The notes under the pieces are model-generated. The model saw nothing but the letters and a program-made list of their open reading frames with translations, searched no databases and was not told the DNA's origin. 64,000 nt of DNA from Pseudomonas sp. ICMP 561 (GTDB lineage: Bacteria > Pseudomonadota > Gammaproteobacteria > Pseudomonadales > Pseudomonadaceae): contig NZ_LKBT01000070.1 in the NCBI RefSeq assembly GCF_002699985.1, positions 62,001-126,000 of the forward strand, read 5' to 3'. This document shows positions 28,459 through 37,331 of this stretch, piece by piece. The position numbers were made by a program, and so were the translations under genes. The first letter of the stretch is position 1, and every line of letters starts with the position of its first letter.

Positions 28459-29389
28459 TGGTCTGCTCCGTTGTCTTCAGAACATCGCTCCAGAGCGGTT
28501 CGTTCTTGAATGCAAGGCTGACATGTTCGATCCACGCGCGCACGGCGGGGAGCATGCCTCGGCGCTGCGTGTACGCGGCCTGAACATTGCCGCTAGGCAG
28601 CGACCAGTCGGGTAACAGGCGGATCAACTGACCACTCGCAAGTTCTTCATGGCAGTTCATCAGCGGCAGCAATGTGATGCCCAGGCCCTGTACGGCTGCA
28701 TTCTTGCGAATAGGAAAGTCATCCACCACCAGACGCGGCTCAATGGCCACCTCGCAACGCTCGCCATGGCTGTGCAGCAACTGAAAATGCACTTTGCGAT
28801 CCGCCTCGATGGCGCCTAATGCCAGCAAGCTGCCAAGGTCCTGAGGGTGCGTGATGCTGCGTCCGCTGATTAATGCAGGGGAAGCTACCAGTACGGTGCG
28901 GGCGGGGTACAGCTGCCGGACAATCAGGCTCGGATCTTCATCGCCAATGTCGCGGACCCGCAGCGCTACATCAATGCCCTCATTCACCAGATCAACCCGG
29001 CGATTCACCAGAATCAACTCCAGTTGCACCAGCGGGTGGCGGATCAGGAATTCATTGACCACCCCGGACAGGTTCCAGTGTGTCATCCCCACCGGGCAAG
29101 ACACCCGCAAACGCCCTCGGGGCTCAGCCGAAAGCGACGCAACGGCTTCGTCGGCCATTTCCGCTTCTAGCAACATCGCCTGACAGTGGCTCAGGTAACG
29201 TTCACCCACAGCGGTCAACGCCAGTTTGCGCGTAGTGCGCTGCAGCAGGCTCACGCCCAGACGCAGCTCAAGCTCGGCAATGCGCCGGGACAGGCGGGAT
29301 TTAGGGATGCCCAGCAGACGTCCGGCAGCCGCGAAACCGCCGAATTCCACCACTTTGGCGAAGTAATAAAGATCGTTGAGGTCTTGCAT
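28448..29389 (-). CDS. LysR-family regulator next to azoR
   Basis: This 313-residue LysR protein of the CrgA/DmlR type begins LNDLYYFAKVVEFGGFAAAG, with the helix-turn-helix AAAGRLLGIPKSRLSRRIAE at residues 20-39 and an effector domain from about 90. It diverges from azoR across 129 bp, the usual arrangement of a LysR activator and its quinone/azo-reductase target. The effector is probably a quinone or similar electrophile (inference). Confidence 0.88.
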   Translation of the reverse strand: MQDLNDLYYFAKVVEFGGFAAAGRLLGIPKSRLSRRIAELELRLGVSLLQRTTRKLALTAVGERYLSHCQAMLLEAEMADEAVASLSAEPRGRLRVSCPVGMTHWNLSGVVNEFLIRHPLVQLELILVNRRVDLVNEGIDVALRVRDIGDEDPSLIVRQLYPARTVLVASPALISGRSITHPQDLGSLLALGAIEADRKVHFQLLHSHGERCEVAIEPRLVVDDFPIRKNAAVQGLGITLLPLMNCHEELASGQLIRLLPDWSLPSGNVQAAYTQRRGMLPAVRAWIEHVSLAFKNEPLWSDVLKTTEQTNEH

Positions 29390-29518
29390 GCTTAAACTGA
29401 TTGTCCTGTGTGTAGAACGAACTATCGCATTTGTGCCGACTAATCAGCGATTGGATTGCGCTGTAGGATTATCCCCACTTGATCGCCAGCTGGCGACTTT
29501 TCAATTGGGAAGCACGTT

Positions 29519-30130
29519 ATGAAACTTTTGCACATCGATTCCAGCATCCTCGGCGATCACTCCGCGTCTCGACAGCTCAGCCGTAAAGTTGTTGAAGCAT
29601 TCACCGCTGTAGAGCAGAACGCACAGGTAACTTACCGCGATCTGGCCAGCGATTCACTGAGCCACTTTTCCCCGGCAACACTTGCCGCTGCGGGCACCCC
29701 TGAAGAAGGCCGTGATGCCGCGCAGAAGCAGGAAGTGGCTAACAACGAGCAAATTCTGCAGGAATTCCTCGACGCTGACGTGGTTGTGATTGGTGCGCCG
29801 GTTTACAACTTCACACTGCCTACGCAGCTTAAAGCCTGGATTGATCGTATCGCAGTTGCCGGTCGTACGTTCCGCTATACCGAAACCGGCCCTGAAGGTC
29901 TGGCTGGCGGCAAGCAGGTGATCATCGTTTCCACTGCCGGTGGCGTGCACGTTGGCCAGCCGACCAGCGTGGGTCATGAGGACTACCTCAAGGTTCTGTT
30001 CGGTTTCATTGGCGTGACTGATTTGAAATTCGTCTTCGCTCATGGTCTGGCTTACGGCGACGAACCACGTGCCAATGCGCTGACTGCTGCGCAAAAGCAG
30101 ATCAAAGAAGAGCTGTTCGCGACGGCCTGA
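29519..30130 (+). CDS. azoR: FMN-dependent NADH-azoreductase / quinone reductase
   Basis: This 203-residue flavodoxin-like enzyme reduces azo dyes and quinones by two-electron transfer. The FMN phosphate site SSILGDHSASRQLS is at residues 8-21, GAPVYNFTLPTQLKAWID at about 96-113 binds the isoalloxazine ring, and VSTAGGVH is near 140. Length matches E. coli AzoR (201). GGAAG precedes the start. A strong terminator follows. Confidence 0.94.
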   Translation: MKLLHIDSSILGDHSASRQLSRKVVEAFTAVEQNAQVTYRDLASDSLSHFSPATLAAAGTPEEGRDAAQKQEVANNEQILQEFLDADVVVIGAPVYNFTLPTQLKAWIDRIAVAGRTFRYTETGPEGLAGGKQVIIVSTAGGVHVGQPTSVGHEDYLKVLFGFIGVTDLKFVFAHGLAYGDEPRANALTAAQKQIKEELFATA

Positions 30131-30178
30131 TGGCGTCGGCGGGTCTGACGACTGCGCCTGCCACAGGCTTGCAAAAAA

Positions 30179-30210
30179 ACTCCGGCGTCCATTGGGCGCT
30201 GGAGTTTTTT
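30179..30210 (+). terminator. Intrinsic terminator of azoR
   Basis: A 12-bp stem, ACTCCGGCGTCC against GGGCGCTGGAGT with two G-U pairs and an ATT loop, is followed by six T. It lies 49 bp after the azoR stop. Confidence 0.92.
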
Positions 30211-30355
30211 GCGTTATAGACCACGCTGATCAAACAAAAATGCAACGTTTGCCGCCCGCGAGGCTCTTACAGCGGGTAATACATGACTCAATCGGAACAG
30301 TTGAATCTTCTCCGATCGTTTCGCCCGATTCACGAGAAACGGATGATTGGAATTT

Positions 30356-32422
30356 ATGACGACACCGGACAAGCAGTACGTAGAGTGGCTGGTTGAACAA
30401 TCAATGCTCAATGCCGCACGCCAGCGCGCCAGGTTGTACTCGGGGCAGGGCAGGTTGTGGCAGCGCCCGTTCGCCGAATCCCGGCCCAGAGACGCGTCGG
30501 CGATCGCCTCCGTCTGGTTTACTGCTTATCCGGCGTCAATCATCACCCGTCCGGGTGGCTCGGTCCTTGAAGCCCTGGGCGATGAGACCCTGTGGCATGC
30601 CATGTCGGAAATCGGCATTCAAGGCATCCACAACGGCCCGCTGAAAACCTCCGGTGGCCTTCAGGGTCGGCAACACACGCCGACCATCGACGGTAACTTC
30701 GACCGCATCAGTTTCGGCATCGACCCTGAATTGGGCACCGATGCGCAATTGCTCAGCCTGAGTCGCATTGCGGCTGCGCATAACGCGGTGGTGATCGATG
30801 ACGTGATTCCGTCCCACACCGGCAAAGGCTCTGATTTCCGTTTGGCAGAAATGGCTTACGAGGATTATCCGGGCCTCTATCACATGGTGGAAATCCGTGA
30901 GGAAGACTGGCAGTTGCTGCCGGACATTCCGGCAGGTCGCGATGCGGTGAACCTGATGCCTGAGGTGGTGGATGCCCTCAAAGACAAGCACTACATCGTG
31001 GGTCAGTTACAGCGGGTCATTTTCTTCGAGCCAGGCGTCAAGGAAACCGACTGGAGCGCCACGGGTATTGTCCAGGGCGTGGACGGCAAGGCGCGGCGCT
31101 GGGTTTATCTGCATTACTTCAAGGAAGGTCAGCCTTCGCTGAACTGGCTGGACCCGAGCTTCGCCGCTCAGCAAATGATCATTGGGGATGCGCTGCACTC
31201 CATCGACGTCATGGGCGCGCGGGTTTTGCGTCTGGATGCCAATGGCTTCCTCGGCGTGGAGCGCAAGGCTGAAGGCAATGCCTGGTCCGAGAGTCACCCG
31301 TTGTCGATTACGGGTAACCAGCTATTGGGGGGCGCGATTCGCAAGGCGGGCGGTTTCAGTTTCCAGGAACTGAACCTGACCCTGGATGACATCGCGTCGA
31401 TGTCCCACGGCGGCGCCGATCTGTCCTACGACTTCATCTCGCGCCCGGCCTATCAGCACGCACTGTTGACGGGCACAACCGAGTTCCTGCGGTTGATGCT
31501 GCGTCAGGTTCACGCGTTTGGTATCGATCCGGCGTCGCTGATTCATGCGCTGCAGAACCATGACGAATTGACACTGGAACTGGTGCATTTCTGGACGCTG
31601 CACGCCCATGACACGTACCACTATCAGGGCCAGACGCTGCCGGGCAACATCTTGCGCGAACACATTCGCGAGGAAATGTACGAGAAGCTGACAGGCGAGC
31701 ACGCTCCGTACAACATGAAGTTCGTCACCAACGGCGTGTCCTGCACCACCGCCAGCATCATTACGGCTGCGTTGGGTATCCGCGATCTGGACGCCATCAC
31801 GGAAGAAGACATTCAGAAAATTCAGCACATTCATTTGCTTCTGGTGATGTTCAACGCGATGCAGCCCGGCGTATTTGCATTGTCCGGGTGGGATCTGGTC
31901 GGTGCATTACCGGTGCCTGCCGAGCAGGTTCAGCACCTGATGCAGGATGGCGACACCCGCTGGATCCATCGTGGCGCTTACGACCTGGTCGATCTGGACC
32001 CTGACGCGGAGTTCTCTGCGGGTAACATGCCGCGCTCCCGCACCCTTTACGGCAGTATCATCAGCCAGCTACAGCGCCCGGATTCATTTGCCTCGCAACT
32101 CAAGAAGATTCTTGCTGTGCGTCGGGCTTATGACATCGCTGCGAGCAAGCAGATTCTGATTCCGGACGTTGAACACCCAGGCTTGCTGATCATGGTCCAC
32201 GAGCTGCCAGCCGGGAAGGGCACGCAGATTACTGCGCTGAACTTCAGCTCGGAGCCGATTGTGGAAACTTTGCATCTGCCAGACATCGCGCCCGGCCCGG
32301 TGGTAGACATCATCAACGAACGGGTCGAAGGGGATCTGACTGAACAGGGCGAATTCACCATCACTCTGGATGCCTACGAAGGCCTGGCATTGCGGGTGGT
32401 GAGCGCATTACCGGCGTTCTGA
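30356..32422 (+). CDS. treS: Stand-alone trehalose synthase (maltose isomerase), GH13-like
   Basis: This 688-residue protein closely resembles, from memory, the 689-residue trehalose synthase described from P. stutzeri, which interconverts maltose and trehalose. It is not the long TreS-maltokinase fusion also present in pseudomonads. GH13 catalytic residues are visible: nucleophile Asp294 in LRLDANG, acid/base Glu338 in FQELN and the third carboxylate in LQNHDELT near 400. No signal peptide is present, so it acts in the cytosol on compatible-solute metabolism. ATG 30356 has only a weak Shine-Dalgarno. No other trehalose or glycogen genes adjoin. Confidence 0.88.
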   Translation: MTTPDKQYVEWLVEQSMLNAARQRARLYSGQGRLWQRPFAESRPRDASAIASVWFTAYPASIITRPGGSVLEALGDETLWHAMSEIGIQGIHNGPLKTSGGLQGRQHTPTIDGNFDRISFGIDPELGTDAQLLSLSRIAAAHNAVVIDDVIPSHTGKGSDFRLAEMAYEDYPGLYHMVEIREEDWQLLPDIPAGRDAVNLMPEVVDALKDKHYIVGQLQRVIFFEPGVKETDWSATGIVQGVDGKARRWVYLHYFKEGQPSLNWLDPSFAAQQMIIGDALHSIDVMGARVLRLDANGFLGVERKAEGNAWSESHPLSITGNQLLGGAIRKAGGFSFQELNLTLDDIASMSHGGADLSYDFISRPAYQHALLTGTTEFLRLMLRQVHAFGIDPASLIHALQNHDELTLELVHFWTLHAHDTYHYQGQTLPGNILREHIREEMYEKLTGEHAPYNMKFVTNGVSCTTASIITAALGIRDLDAITEEDIQKIQHIHLLLVMFNAMQPGVFALSGWDLVGALPVPAEQVQHLMQDGDTRWIHRGAYDLVDLDPDAEFSAGNMPRSRTLYGSIISQLQRPDSFASQLKKILAVRRAYDIAASKQILIPDVEHPGLLIMVHELPAGKGTQITALNFSSEPIVETLHLPDIAPGPVVDIINERVEGDLTEQGEFTITLDAYEGLALRVVSALPAF

Positions 32423-32451
32423 TTGTCGGTTTCTGTACAGACTTTGCGGCT

Positions 32452-32510
32452 CCGTTGACGAAATGACGACATATCTGGCCTGATAATGCCCGGATGTAAA
32501 CCGTCAACGG
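32452..32510 (+). promoter_or_regulatory. 9-bp inverted repeat in the leader of the sensor kinase
   Basis: CCGTTGACG (32452-32460) and CGTCAACGG (32502-32510) are perfect complements 41 bp apart. The second arm runs into the GGAAG ribosome-binding site of the kinase at 32518. It could be an operator or an RNA fold that limits translation; sequence alone cannot decide. Confidence 0.4.
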
Positions 32511-32517
32511 AAGCTGC

Positions 32518-33852
32518 ATGGATATCAAACACAGTCTCAAACAGCGCATCGTCATCGTTTTCACGCTGATGAGTACTCTGGTTGCCTTGATCTTTGCGGC
32601 AGGCATTGTCGTTACCGTTCACCTGGTAGGCAAAAAGTTGACCGCACTTTCAATGAATGGCGACCTGCACAGGTTGCTGTTGATGGACGACGTCGCCAAC
32701 TGGACTCACCGTCCGGAGAAGGATTCGTTTTTCTACATACAGGACGCGTCCGGCCTTTTCGCAATGCCCGAAAGCCTCAAGCCATTGAAACCCGGCTTTC
32801 ACCGGATCAAAAAAGACAATGTCGATTATTACGCCATGGTGGATATGGTCGACGGTCGTCAGTACGTATTGCTGCGGGATCAGACCGCAACCATTCAGCG
32901 CGAGCGTATTTTGTTCGCTATCGTGCTGGTCGGGTTCGTTCTCAGCGTCTTGTTGGCGCTATTGCTGGGTCGACTGTTGGCGCAACGTGTCATGGCACCG
33001 GTGGTGAAGCTGGCGGGCGAGGTGCGTGATCGTGACCAGGCCATGGATGCGGCGCCGGCACTGGCAACGAATTATGCTCATGACGAAGTCGGCGAGCTGG
33101 CGGTGTCTTTTGATGAAACCCTGGGCCGTCTGCGTGCTGCCTTGACCCGGGAAAAGATGTTCACCAGTGACGTCAGCCACGAACTGCGCACACCGTTAAT
33201 GGTGCTCGCCAGCTCTTGTGAGCTGCTGCTGGAAAATCCTGCCGTTGATCCGCGCTCCCGTAATCAGGTGTTAAGAATATCCCGCGCCAGTGAGGGGATG
33301 CGCCAACTGGTGGAAACCTTCCTGTTGCTGGCGCGGATCGACACCGAAGTACCCGGCCACGGTCCACGCGCAACGCTGGTTGCGGTCGCCGACGAGTTGG
33401 TGGACATGTGGCGCAAACCCATTGAAGAAAAAGGCCTGACCCTGCGTTATGAGCCGGGTGTCGGTTCGGATCGTTTATATAACGCAACGCTGCTGCACTC
33501 GGTCATGAGCAATCTGCTGCGCAATGCCTGGCATTACACCGACGAAGGTTTCATCTTTTTGAACTTGAAAGGTGATCGCTTTTCCGTGGAGGACAGCGGC
33601 ATCGGTATACCCCTGGAAAAACAACAGGCCATGTTCCAGCCTTTTGTCCGGGGCGATGAGCAGCGCGGCGAAGGGCTCGGCCTCGGCCTTTCCCTGGTGC
33701 AGCGCATCTGCGTCCACCAGGGCTGGTCGGTCAACCTTGAAAGCCGGATACCGCAGGGATGCTGTTTCGAGGTGAGCTTGTCTGCCTCCGCAGTGTCCGC
33801 AGATAGACCCGATAGCGTCCGCAAGCCGGCTTCAGCAAGCCAGCCCGCCTAG
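32518..33852 (+). CDS. Sensor histidine kinase, no adjacent response regulator
   Basis: This 444-residue membrane kinase has a first helix at 11-37, a periplasmic domain of about 94 residues, a second helix at 131-156, HAMP (157-212), the phospho-acceptor H221 in SHELRTPL, an N box (HSVMSNLLRNAWHY), G1 (DSGIGI) and G2 (GLGLGLSLVQ). All catalytic motifs are intact. The genes on either side (trehalose synthase, DUF3830) are not response regulators, so its partner is elsewhere. The last 25 residues are Ser/Ala-rich and probably disordered. Its periplasmic domain does not resemble a ligand-binding family that I know. Confidence 0.9.
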   Translation: MDIKHSLKQRIVIVFTLMSTLVALIFAAGIVVTVHLVGKKLTALSMNGDLHRLLLMDDVANWTHRPEKDSFFYIQDASGLFAMPESLKPLKPGFHRIKKDNVDYYAMVDMVDGRQYVLLRDQTATIQRERILFAIVLVGFVLSVLLALLLGRLLAQRVMAPVVKLAGEVRDRDQAMDAAPALATNYAHDEVGELAVSFDETLGRLRAALTREKMFTSDVSHELRTPLMVLASSCELLLENPAVDPRSRNQVLRISRASEGMRQLVETFLLLARIDTEVPGHGPRATLVAVADELVDMWRKPIEEKGLTLRYEPGVGSDRLYNATLLHSVMSNLLRNAWHYTDEGFIFLNLKGDRFSVEDSGIGIPLEKQQAMFQPFVRGDEQRGEGLGLGLSLVQRICVHQGWSVNLESRIPQGCCFEVSLSASAVSADRPDSVRKPASASQPA

Positions 33853-33909
33853 GTACTGATACGTAACGTCGCAACCTGAACAACCTATTTATCTTGAGAG
33901 CAGCTCTGC

Positions 33910-34335
33910 ATGACCACTCTGAAAATCACTGCCGGCGGATACGAGTTTCTCGCTGAAACTCATCCTGATGCGCCGCACACCGTTGCTGCGTTTCTGAAGT
34001 TGCTGCCTTACCGGCAGAAGCTGATCCATGTGCGCTGGAGCGGCGAGGGCTGCTGGGTTCCACTGGGTGAGTATCAGTTGCTGCTGAACGATCAGCCGAT
34101 TGGTTTCGAAAATCACACCAGCCACCCTTCAGTGGGCGACATTCTTTTTTATCCGGGCCCTTACAGTGAGACTGAAATCCTCATCGCCTACGGCTCGTGC
34201 TGCTTTGCCAGCAAAATGGGCCAGTTGGCCGGTAACCATTTCCTGACCATCGTGCAAGGCAAGGAAAACCTGCGTGCCCTGGGCGTGAAAACCCTGTGGG
34301 AAGGCGCGCAGGACGTGCTCTTTGAGCAGGTCTGA
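33910..34335 (+). CDS. DUF3830 protein (cyclophilin-like fold)
   Basis: This 141-residue soluble protein matches the DUF3830 pattern, seen in HPSVGDILFYPG and AYGSCCFASKMGQLAGNHF. Members adopt a cyclophilin-like barrel, and their function is not established. It lies between the sensor kinase and the AmgK-like phosphotransferase on the same strand and may be co-transcribed with the latter, whose start is 10 bp after its stop. Confidence 0.8.
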   Translation: MTTLKITAGGYEFLAETHPDAPHTVAAFLKLLPYRQKLIHVRWSGEGCWVPLGEYQLLLNDQPIGFENHTSHPSVGDILFYPGPYSETEILIAYGSCCFASKMGQLAGNHFLTIVQGKENLRALGVKTLWEGAQDVLFEQV

Positions 34336-34345
34336 GTCGCCCGGC

Positions 34346-35401
34346 ATGATGACTCAACTCGCTGAATCAATACCCAACGCACAGGACAGCCGCGCCTGTG
34401 CGCGCGCCACCTTTCTCGCTAATGCCGGATTTGCCGATGCCGTTCTGGAGGCATTGCCCGCAGATGCGTCGGCGCGACGTTATTTCCGCCTGCAAGGTGC
34501 CGGGCTGTTGCTGATGGATTCGCCGCCACGCAGCGAACCTATCGCGCCCTTTGTGCAGGTGGCCGGTTATCTGCACAGCATCGGGCTGTCAGCCCCGGGC
34601 TTGCGTCAGGTAGATGAACAGACCGGGCTCGCGTTGATCGAGGATTTTGGCAACGCCACGTACACTCGGCTGCTGGCTTCAGGGCATGCGGAAGAAGCCT
34701 TGTACGGTCTGGCCGTCGATGCGCTGGTGGCTTTGCATCGGGCGCCCGCCAGCACCGGGTTGCCAGTCTACGATGCGCAGAAATTGAGCGCTGAATGTGC
34801 ACTGTTCATCGATTGGTATGCACCGTTGTTGATCGGCAAAGAGGCCGCTCTGGCGCTGCGTGGACGCTATCTCGAACTGTTTGCCGAAGCCTGCCGTGAC
34901 GTGGCCGAACGTCGTGAAACTCTGGTGCTGCGTGACTTTCACGTGGACAACCTGATGCTGCTCGACAGTCGCCAGGGCGTGGCGGCTTGCGGCCTTCTGG
35001 ATTTTCAGGACGCGTTGGTGGGTTCAGCAACTTATGACCTGATGTCGTTGCTGGAGGATGCGCGTCGCGACATGTCCGAGCCGCTGCGCGCAGCATTGTT
35101 CAGCCATTACCTGATGCAGCGCCCGGAACTCAATGTGCCGCTGTTCGTTGATGATTACCGGCGGCTCGCTGCGCAACGGCATGCCAAAGTACTGGGAATT
35201 TTCGTGCGTCTGGCGGGGCGCGACGGCAAGCATGGCTACCTGGCGCACCTGCCGCGAACCCTGCGCCTGTTTGTGCAAGCGCTGAGGGCGCCCGCGTTCA
35301 ATGAACTGCGGGAGTGGCTGGACCTGAACGTGCCAGGCTGGCGCGATGACTTGTCTGCCCAGACTCTGGATGAGTTGCGAACCACGCCTTATCGTCAGTG
35401 A
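34346..35401 (+). CDS. AmgK-like aminoglycoside phosphotransferase family kinase
   Basis: This protein of about 351 residues has an APH-type kinase fold like AmgK, the N-acetylmuramate/N-acetylglucosamine kinase of Pseudomonas wall recycling. Visible are the N-lobe pattern LPADASARRYFRL followed by LLLMDSPP, the catalytic loop LRDFHVDNLML and the metal-binding LLDFQDA. AmgK proper usually sits beside murU, which is absent here, so this may be a paralogue with another substrate. ATG 34346 or 34349 is the likely start; no strong Shine-Dalgarno is seen. Confidence 0.78.
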   Translation: MMTQLAESIPNAQDSRACARATFLANAGFADAVLEALPADASARRYFRLQGAGLLLMDSPPRSEPIAPFVQVAGYLHSIGLSAPGLRQVDEQTGLALIEDFGNATYTRLLASGHAEEALYGLAVDALVALHRAPASTGLPVYDAQKLSAECALFIDWYAPLLIGKEAALALRGRYLELFAEACRDVAERRETLVLRDFHVDNLMLLDSRQGVAACGLLDFQDALVGSATYDLMSLLEDARRDMSEPLRAALFSHYLMQRPELNVPLFVDDYRRLAAQRHAKVLGIFVRLAGRDGKHGYLAHLPRTLRLFVQALRAPAFNELREWLDLNVPGWRDDLSAQTLDELRTTPYRQ

Positions 35402-35423
35402 CAGGCTTTCGATTGTCCGGGTC

Positions 35424-35819
35424 CTAGCCTGCAAAGGCACGCCACAGGGCCCAGGCAATCAGCAGCCATATCAGCACAATGCAGGTGATGGTCAGCCATT
35501 GGCCTTTGAGCTGGATTCGCTTACCGGCCATGGCTTCAGCTTCAGGTCGGCAGCGCTGTTGCAGATCATCCGGAATGAGCCGCAGGGCGAGGGCGATGCC
35601 CAGCGGTAAAAGAATCACATCATCCAGAAAGCCCAGTACCGGGATGAAATCCGGAATCAGGTCGATAGGGCTCACAGCGTAGGCCACCGTCACCAATGCG
35701 ACGATTTTTGGTAGCCAAGGCATGTCGGGTTGACGGCAGCAGAGCCAGAGCAGAATCAGATTGGCTTTGAGGCGGCGGGCCCATAGTTTCAGGTGTTTGA
35801 CGGTGTTGCTGATCATCAA
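35424..35819 (-). CDS. YkvA/DUF1232 small membrane protein
   Basis: This 131-residue protein contains the DUF1232 signature AYAVSPIDLIPDFIPVLGFL at about 47-66 and a C-terminal membrane helix (108-128). The function of the family is unknown. It is convergent with the phosphotransferase gene (22-bp gap). Confidence 0.87.
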   Translation of the reverse strand: MMISNTVKHLKLWARRLKANLILLWLCCRQPDMPWLPKIVALVTVAYAVSPIDLIPDFIPVLGFLDDVILLPLGIALALRLIPDDLQQRCRPEAEAMAGKRIQLKGQWLTITCIVLIWLLIAWALWRAFAG

Positions 35820-35867
35820 GGGGGCTCTTCGTGCGGGATGTTATGACCTTCTGAATTGATCCAGATC

Positions 35868-35893
35868 CTGTAGGCGCTCACGAGCACCTACAG
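35868..35893. repeat. REP-like hairpin
   Basis: CTGTAGGCGCTC is followed at once by its near-complement ending GAGCACCTACAG, an 11-of-12 bp stem with a two-base loop. It lies between the substrate-binding protein stop and the DUF1232 start and resembles a condensed form of the element at 41693-41785. Confidence 0.7.
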
Positions 35894-35914
35894 ACGGTAT
35901 TCTTCAATTCAGAT

Positions 35915-37063
35915 TCAAAGGCTACCGAAACAAACCTGCTCATGAAACACAAAGGGCAGGTCCGGTAGCGACGTGAATTCGCGGATCAATGTTCGATATT
36001 CTGCATCAGGGTCCAGATCAGCGAACTGTTCTGGCCAGAAGATTTTCGCCAGCCATTGTGCCCCGACGATGTTGAAAACGCTGTTGTAAAACTGGTGATT
36101 GAGGCCCTGTACGCATGATTTTGGCGACTTCGTAGTGGCGGCAAAGCCGGGGCGGGACATCAAACGCTGCATTTCACTGTTGATGCGTTCGGTATTGGCA
36201 CCGTAGCCAAAAGGTATCGCGGTGACGCCGTTGCGCAAACGCTGTGTGCCCGTCATCAAGTAAACGTCGGGTTTGCTCAGGATCAGGGTTTCCAGTGCCA
36301 CATCGGCTGATTCGCTGCGCAGGTAGCGGGAGCCAAGGTTTATTGCACCGATGTCCTCGATCAGCAATCCCCAACCGGCACGGGCCTGAGTGTGGCAACA
36401 GCCGCCAGATCCGGCTTGCCCGGCTCGGGCTTCGACGAACACTTTAGGCGCCGGCAGACCAGCGGTTTTCTCGCGCAGCTCTGCCAGTTGGCGACGATAA
36501 ACCTGCAAATACGCTTCGGCGTTGTCTTCTTTACCCAATACACGCCCCAGCAATTCCAGACTAAGGGGCACGTTCACTAATGGGTCCAGCTCGTTGTCGA
36601 CGTAGATCAGCGGAATGTCCAATCGCTCAAGTACGCTGTTGAGTACCGTGTTTTCGATGGCTGCCCGACCACTGAGCCGGGCAATGATCAGGTCCGGGTG
36701 GGTGCGCAACAGGCTTTCAATGTCCAGCTGGCCAGTGTCAGGGAAATCCAGATCCTTGATCCGTGCAGCGTGAGGCCAGCGTTGACTGACCACATTCCAC
36801 AGCCCCGGGTCGGAACTGGCGAGATTGTTATCCCAGGCAATCACCCGGGCCAGCGGGTTGTCTCGTTCCAGCAGGGCCAGCGACAAAAGGGTATTGCTGT
36901 CCTGCAACACGATACGTTGCGGAGCGTGGGCCAAAGTGACGCTGCGCCCGGCAAGATCGATGACGGTGAGAGGGTAGTTGGCGGCTTGAGCTGGGGAGCA
37001 AAGTAAAAACAGCAGGCCCAGGGTCCCCAATGCCACGTCCTTCAAAAAACCGCACGAAGTCAC
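35915..37063 (-). CDS. Periplasmic substrate-binding protein of iron/metallophore ABC transporter
   Basis: This protein of about 382 residues has a signal peptide (VALGTLGLLFLLCSPAQA) and a FepB/BtuF-type periplasmic binding fold: LAGRSVTLAHAPQRIVLQD at the start, the helical backbone in the middle and KPDVYLMTG late. An unusual SGGCCHTQ segment near residue 225 puts two cysteines and a histidine together. A GTG at 37063 with GGGGGG upstream is chosen because the frame further upstream runs into a REP element. It is the last gene of the TonB receptor, permease, ATPase, binding-protein series, separated from the ATPase by 268 bp of REP pairs. Confidence 0.85.
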   Translation of the reverse strand: MTSCGFLKDVALGTLGLLFLLCSPAQAANYPLTVIDLAGRSVTLAHAPQRIVLQDSNTLLSLALLERDNPLARVIAWDNNLASSDPGLWNVVSQRWPHAARIKDLDFPDTGQLDIESLLRTHPDLIIARLSGRAAIENTVLNSVLERLDIPLIYVDNELDPLVNVPLSLELLGRVLGKEDNAEAYLQVYRRQLAELREKTAGLPAPKVFVEARAGQAGSGGCCHTQARAGWGLLIEDIGAINLGSRYLRSESADVALETLILSKPDVYLMTGTQRLRNGVTAIPFGYGANTERINSEMQRLMSRPGFAATTKSPKSCVQGLNHQFYNSVFNIVGAQWLAKIFWPEQFADLDPDAEYRTLIREFTSLPDLPFVFHEQVCFGSL

Positions 37064-37081
37064 TGACACCCCCCAATACCC

Positions 37082-37172
37082 CTGTGGGAGCTGGTCTTGC
37101 CCGCGATAAGGCTGGACACGATATACCTGATATCTGCGGTGCACTTATCGCGGGCAAGCCCAGCTCCCACAG
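37082..37172. repeat. REP inverted pair (GCTTGCCCGCGATAA class)
   Basis: CTGTGGGAGCTGGTCTTGCC faces its complement ending CCAGCTCCCACAG at 37172. It sits inside the ABC transporter operon, between the ATPase and binding-protein genes. Confidence 0.87.
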
Positions 37173-37217
37173 ATTTCGCGTCATCCGGCTTAAGGGCCTT
37201 GAGAAATAGAAGCAGTT

Positions 37218-37305
37218 GTTGGAGCGAGGCTTGCCCGCGAAGAACGATAACGCGGTATGCCCGTTTAACCGCGCCGCCTGATTCGCGGGCAAGCCTCGCT
37301 CCAAC
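37218..37305. repeat. REP inverted pair (GTTGGAGCGAGGCTTGCC class)
   Basis: GTTGGAGCGAGGCTTGCCCG at 37218 faces GCCTCGCTCCAAC ending at 37305. It is the second, different-class REP pair in the same 268-bp gap and has the same class as 11956-12043. Confidence 0.87.
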
Positions 37306-37331
37306 GGCCTGCAATGGAACCTCTGAAAAGT

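Noticed and set aside
37064..37144. Longer start for the ABC binding protein
   Set aside because: The extra codons run through a REP element and precede the signal peptide; a GTG with a GGGGGG upstream gives a normal N-terminus.
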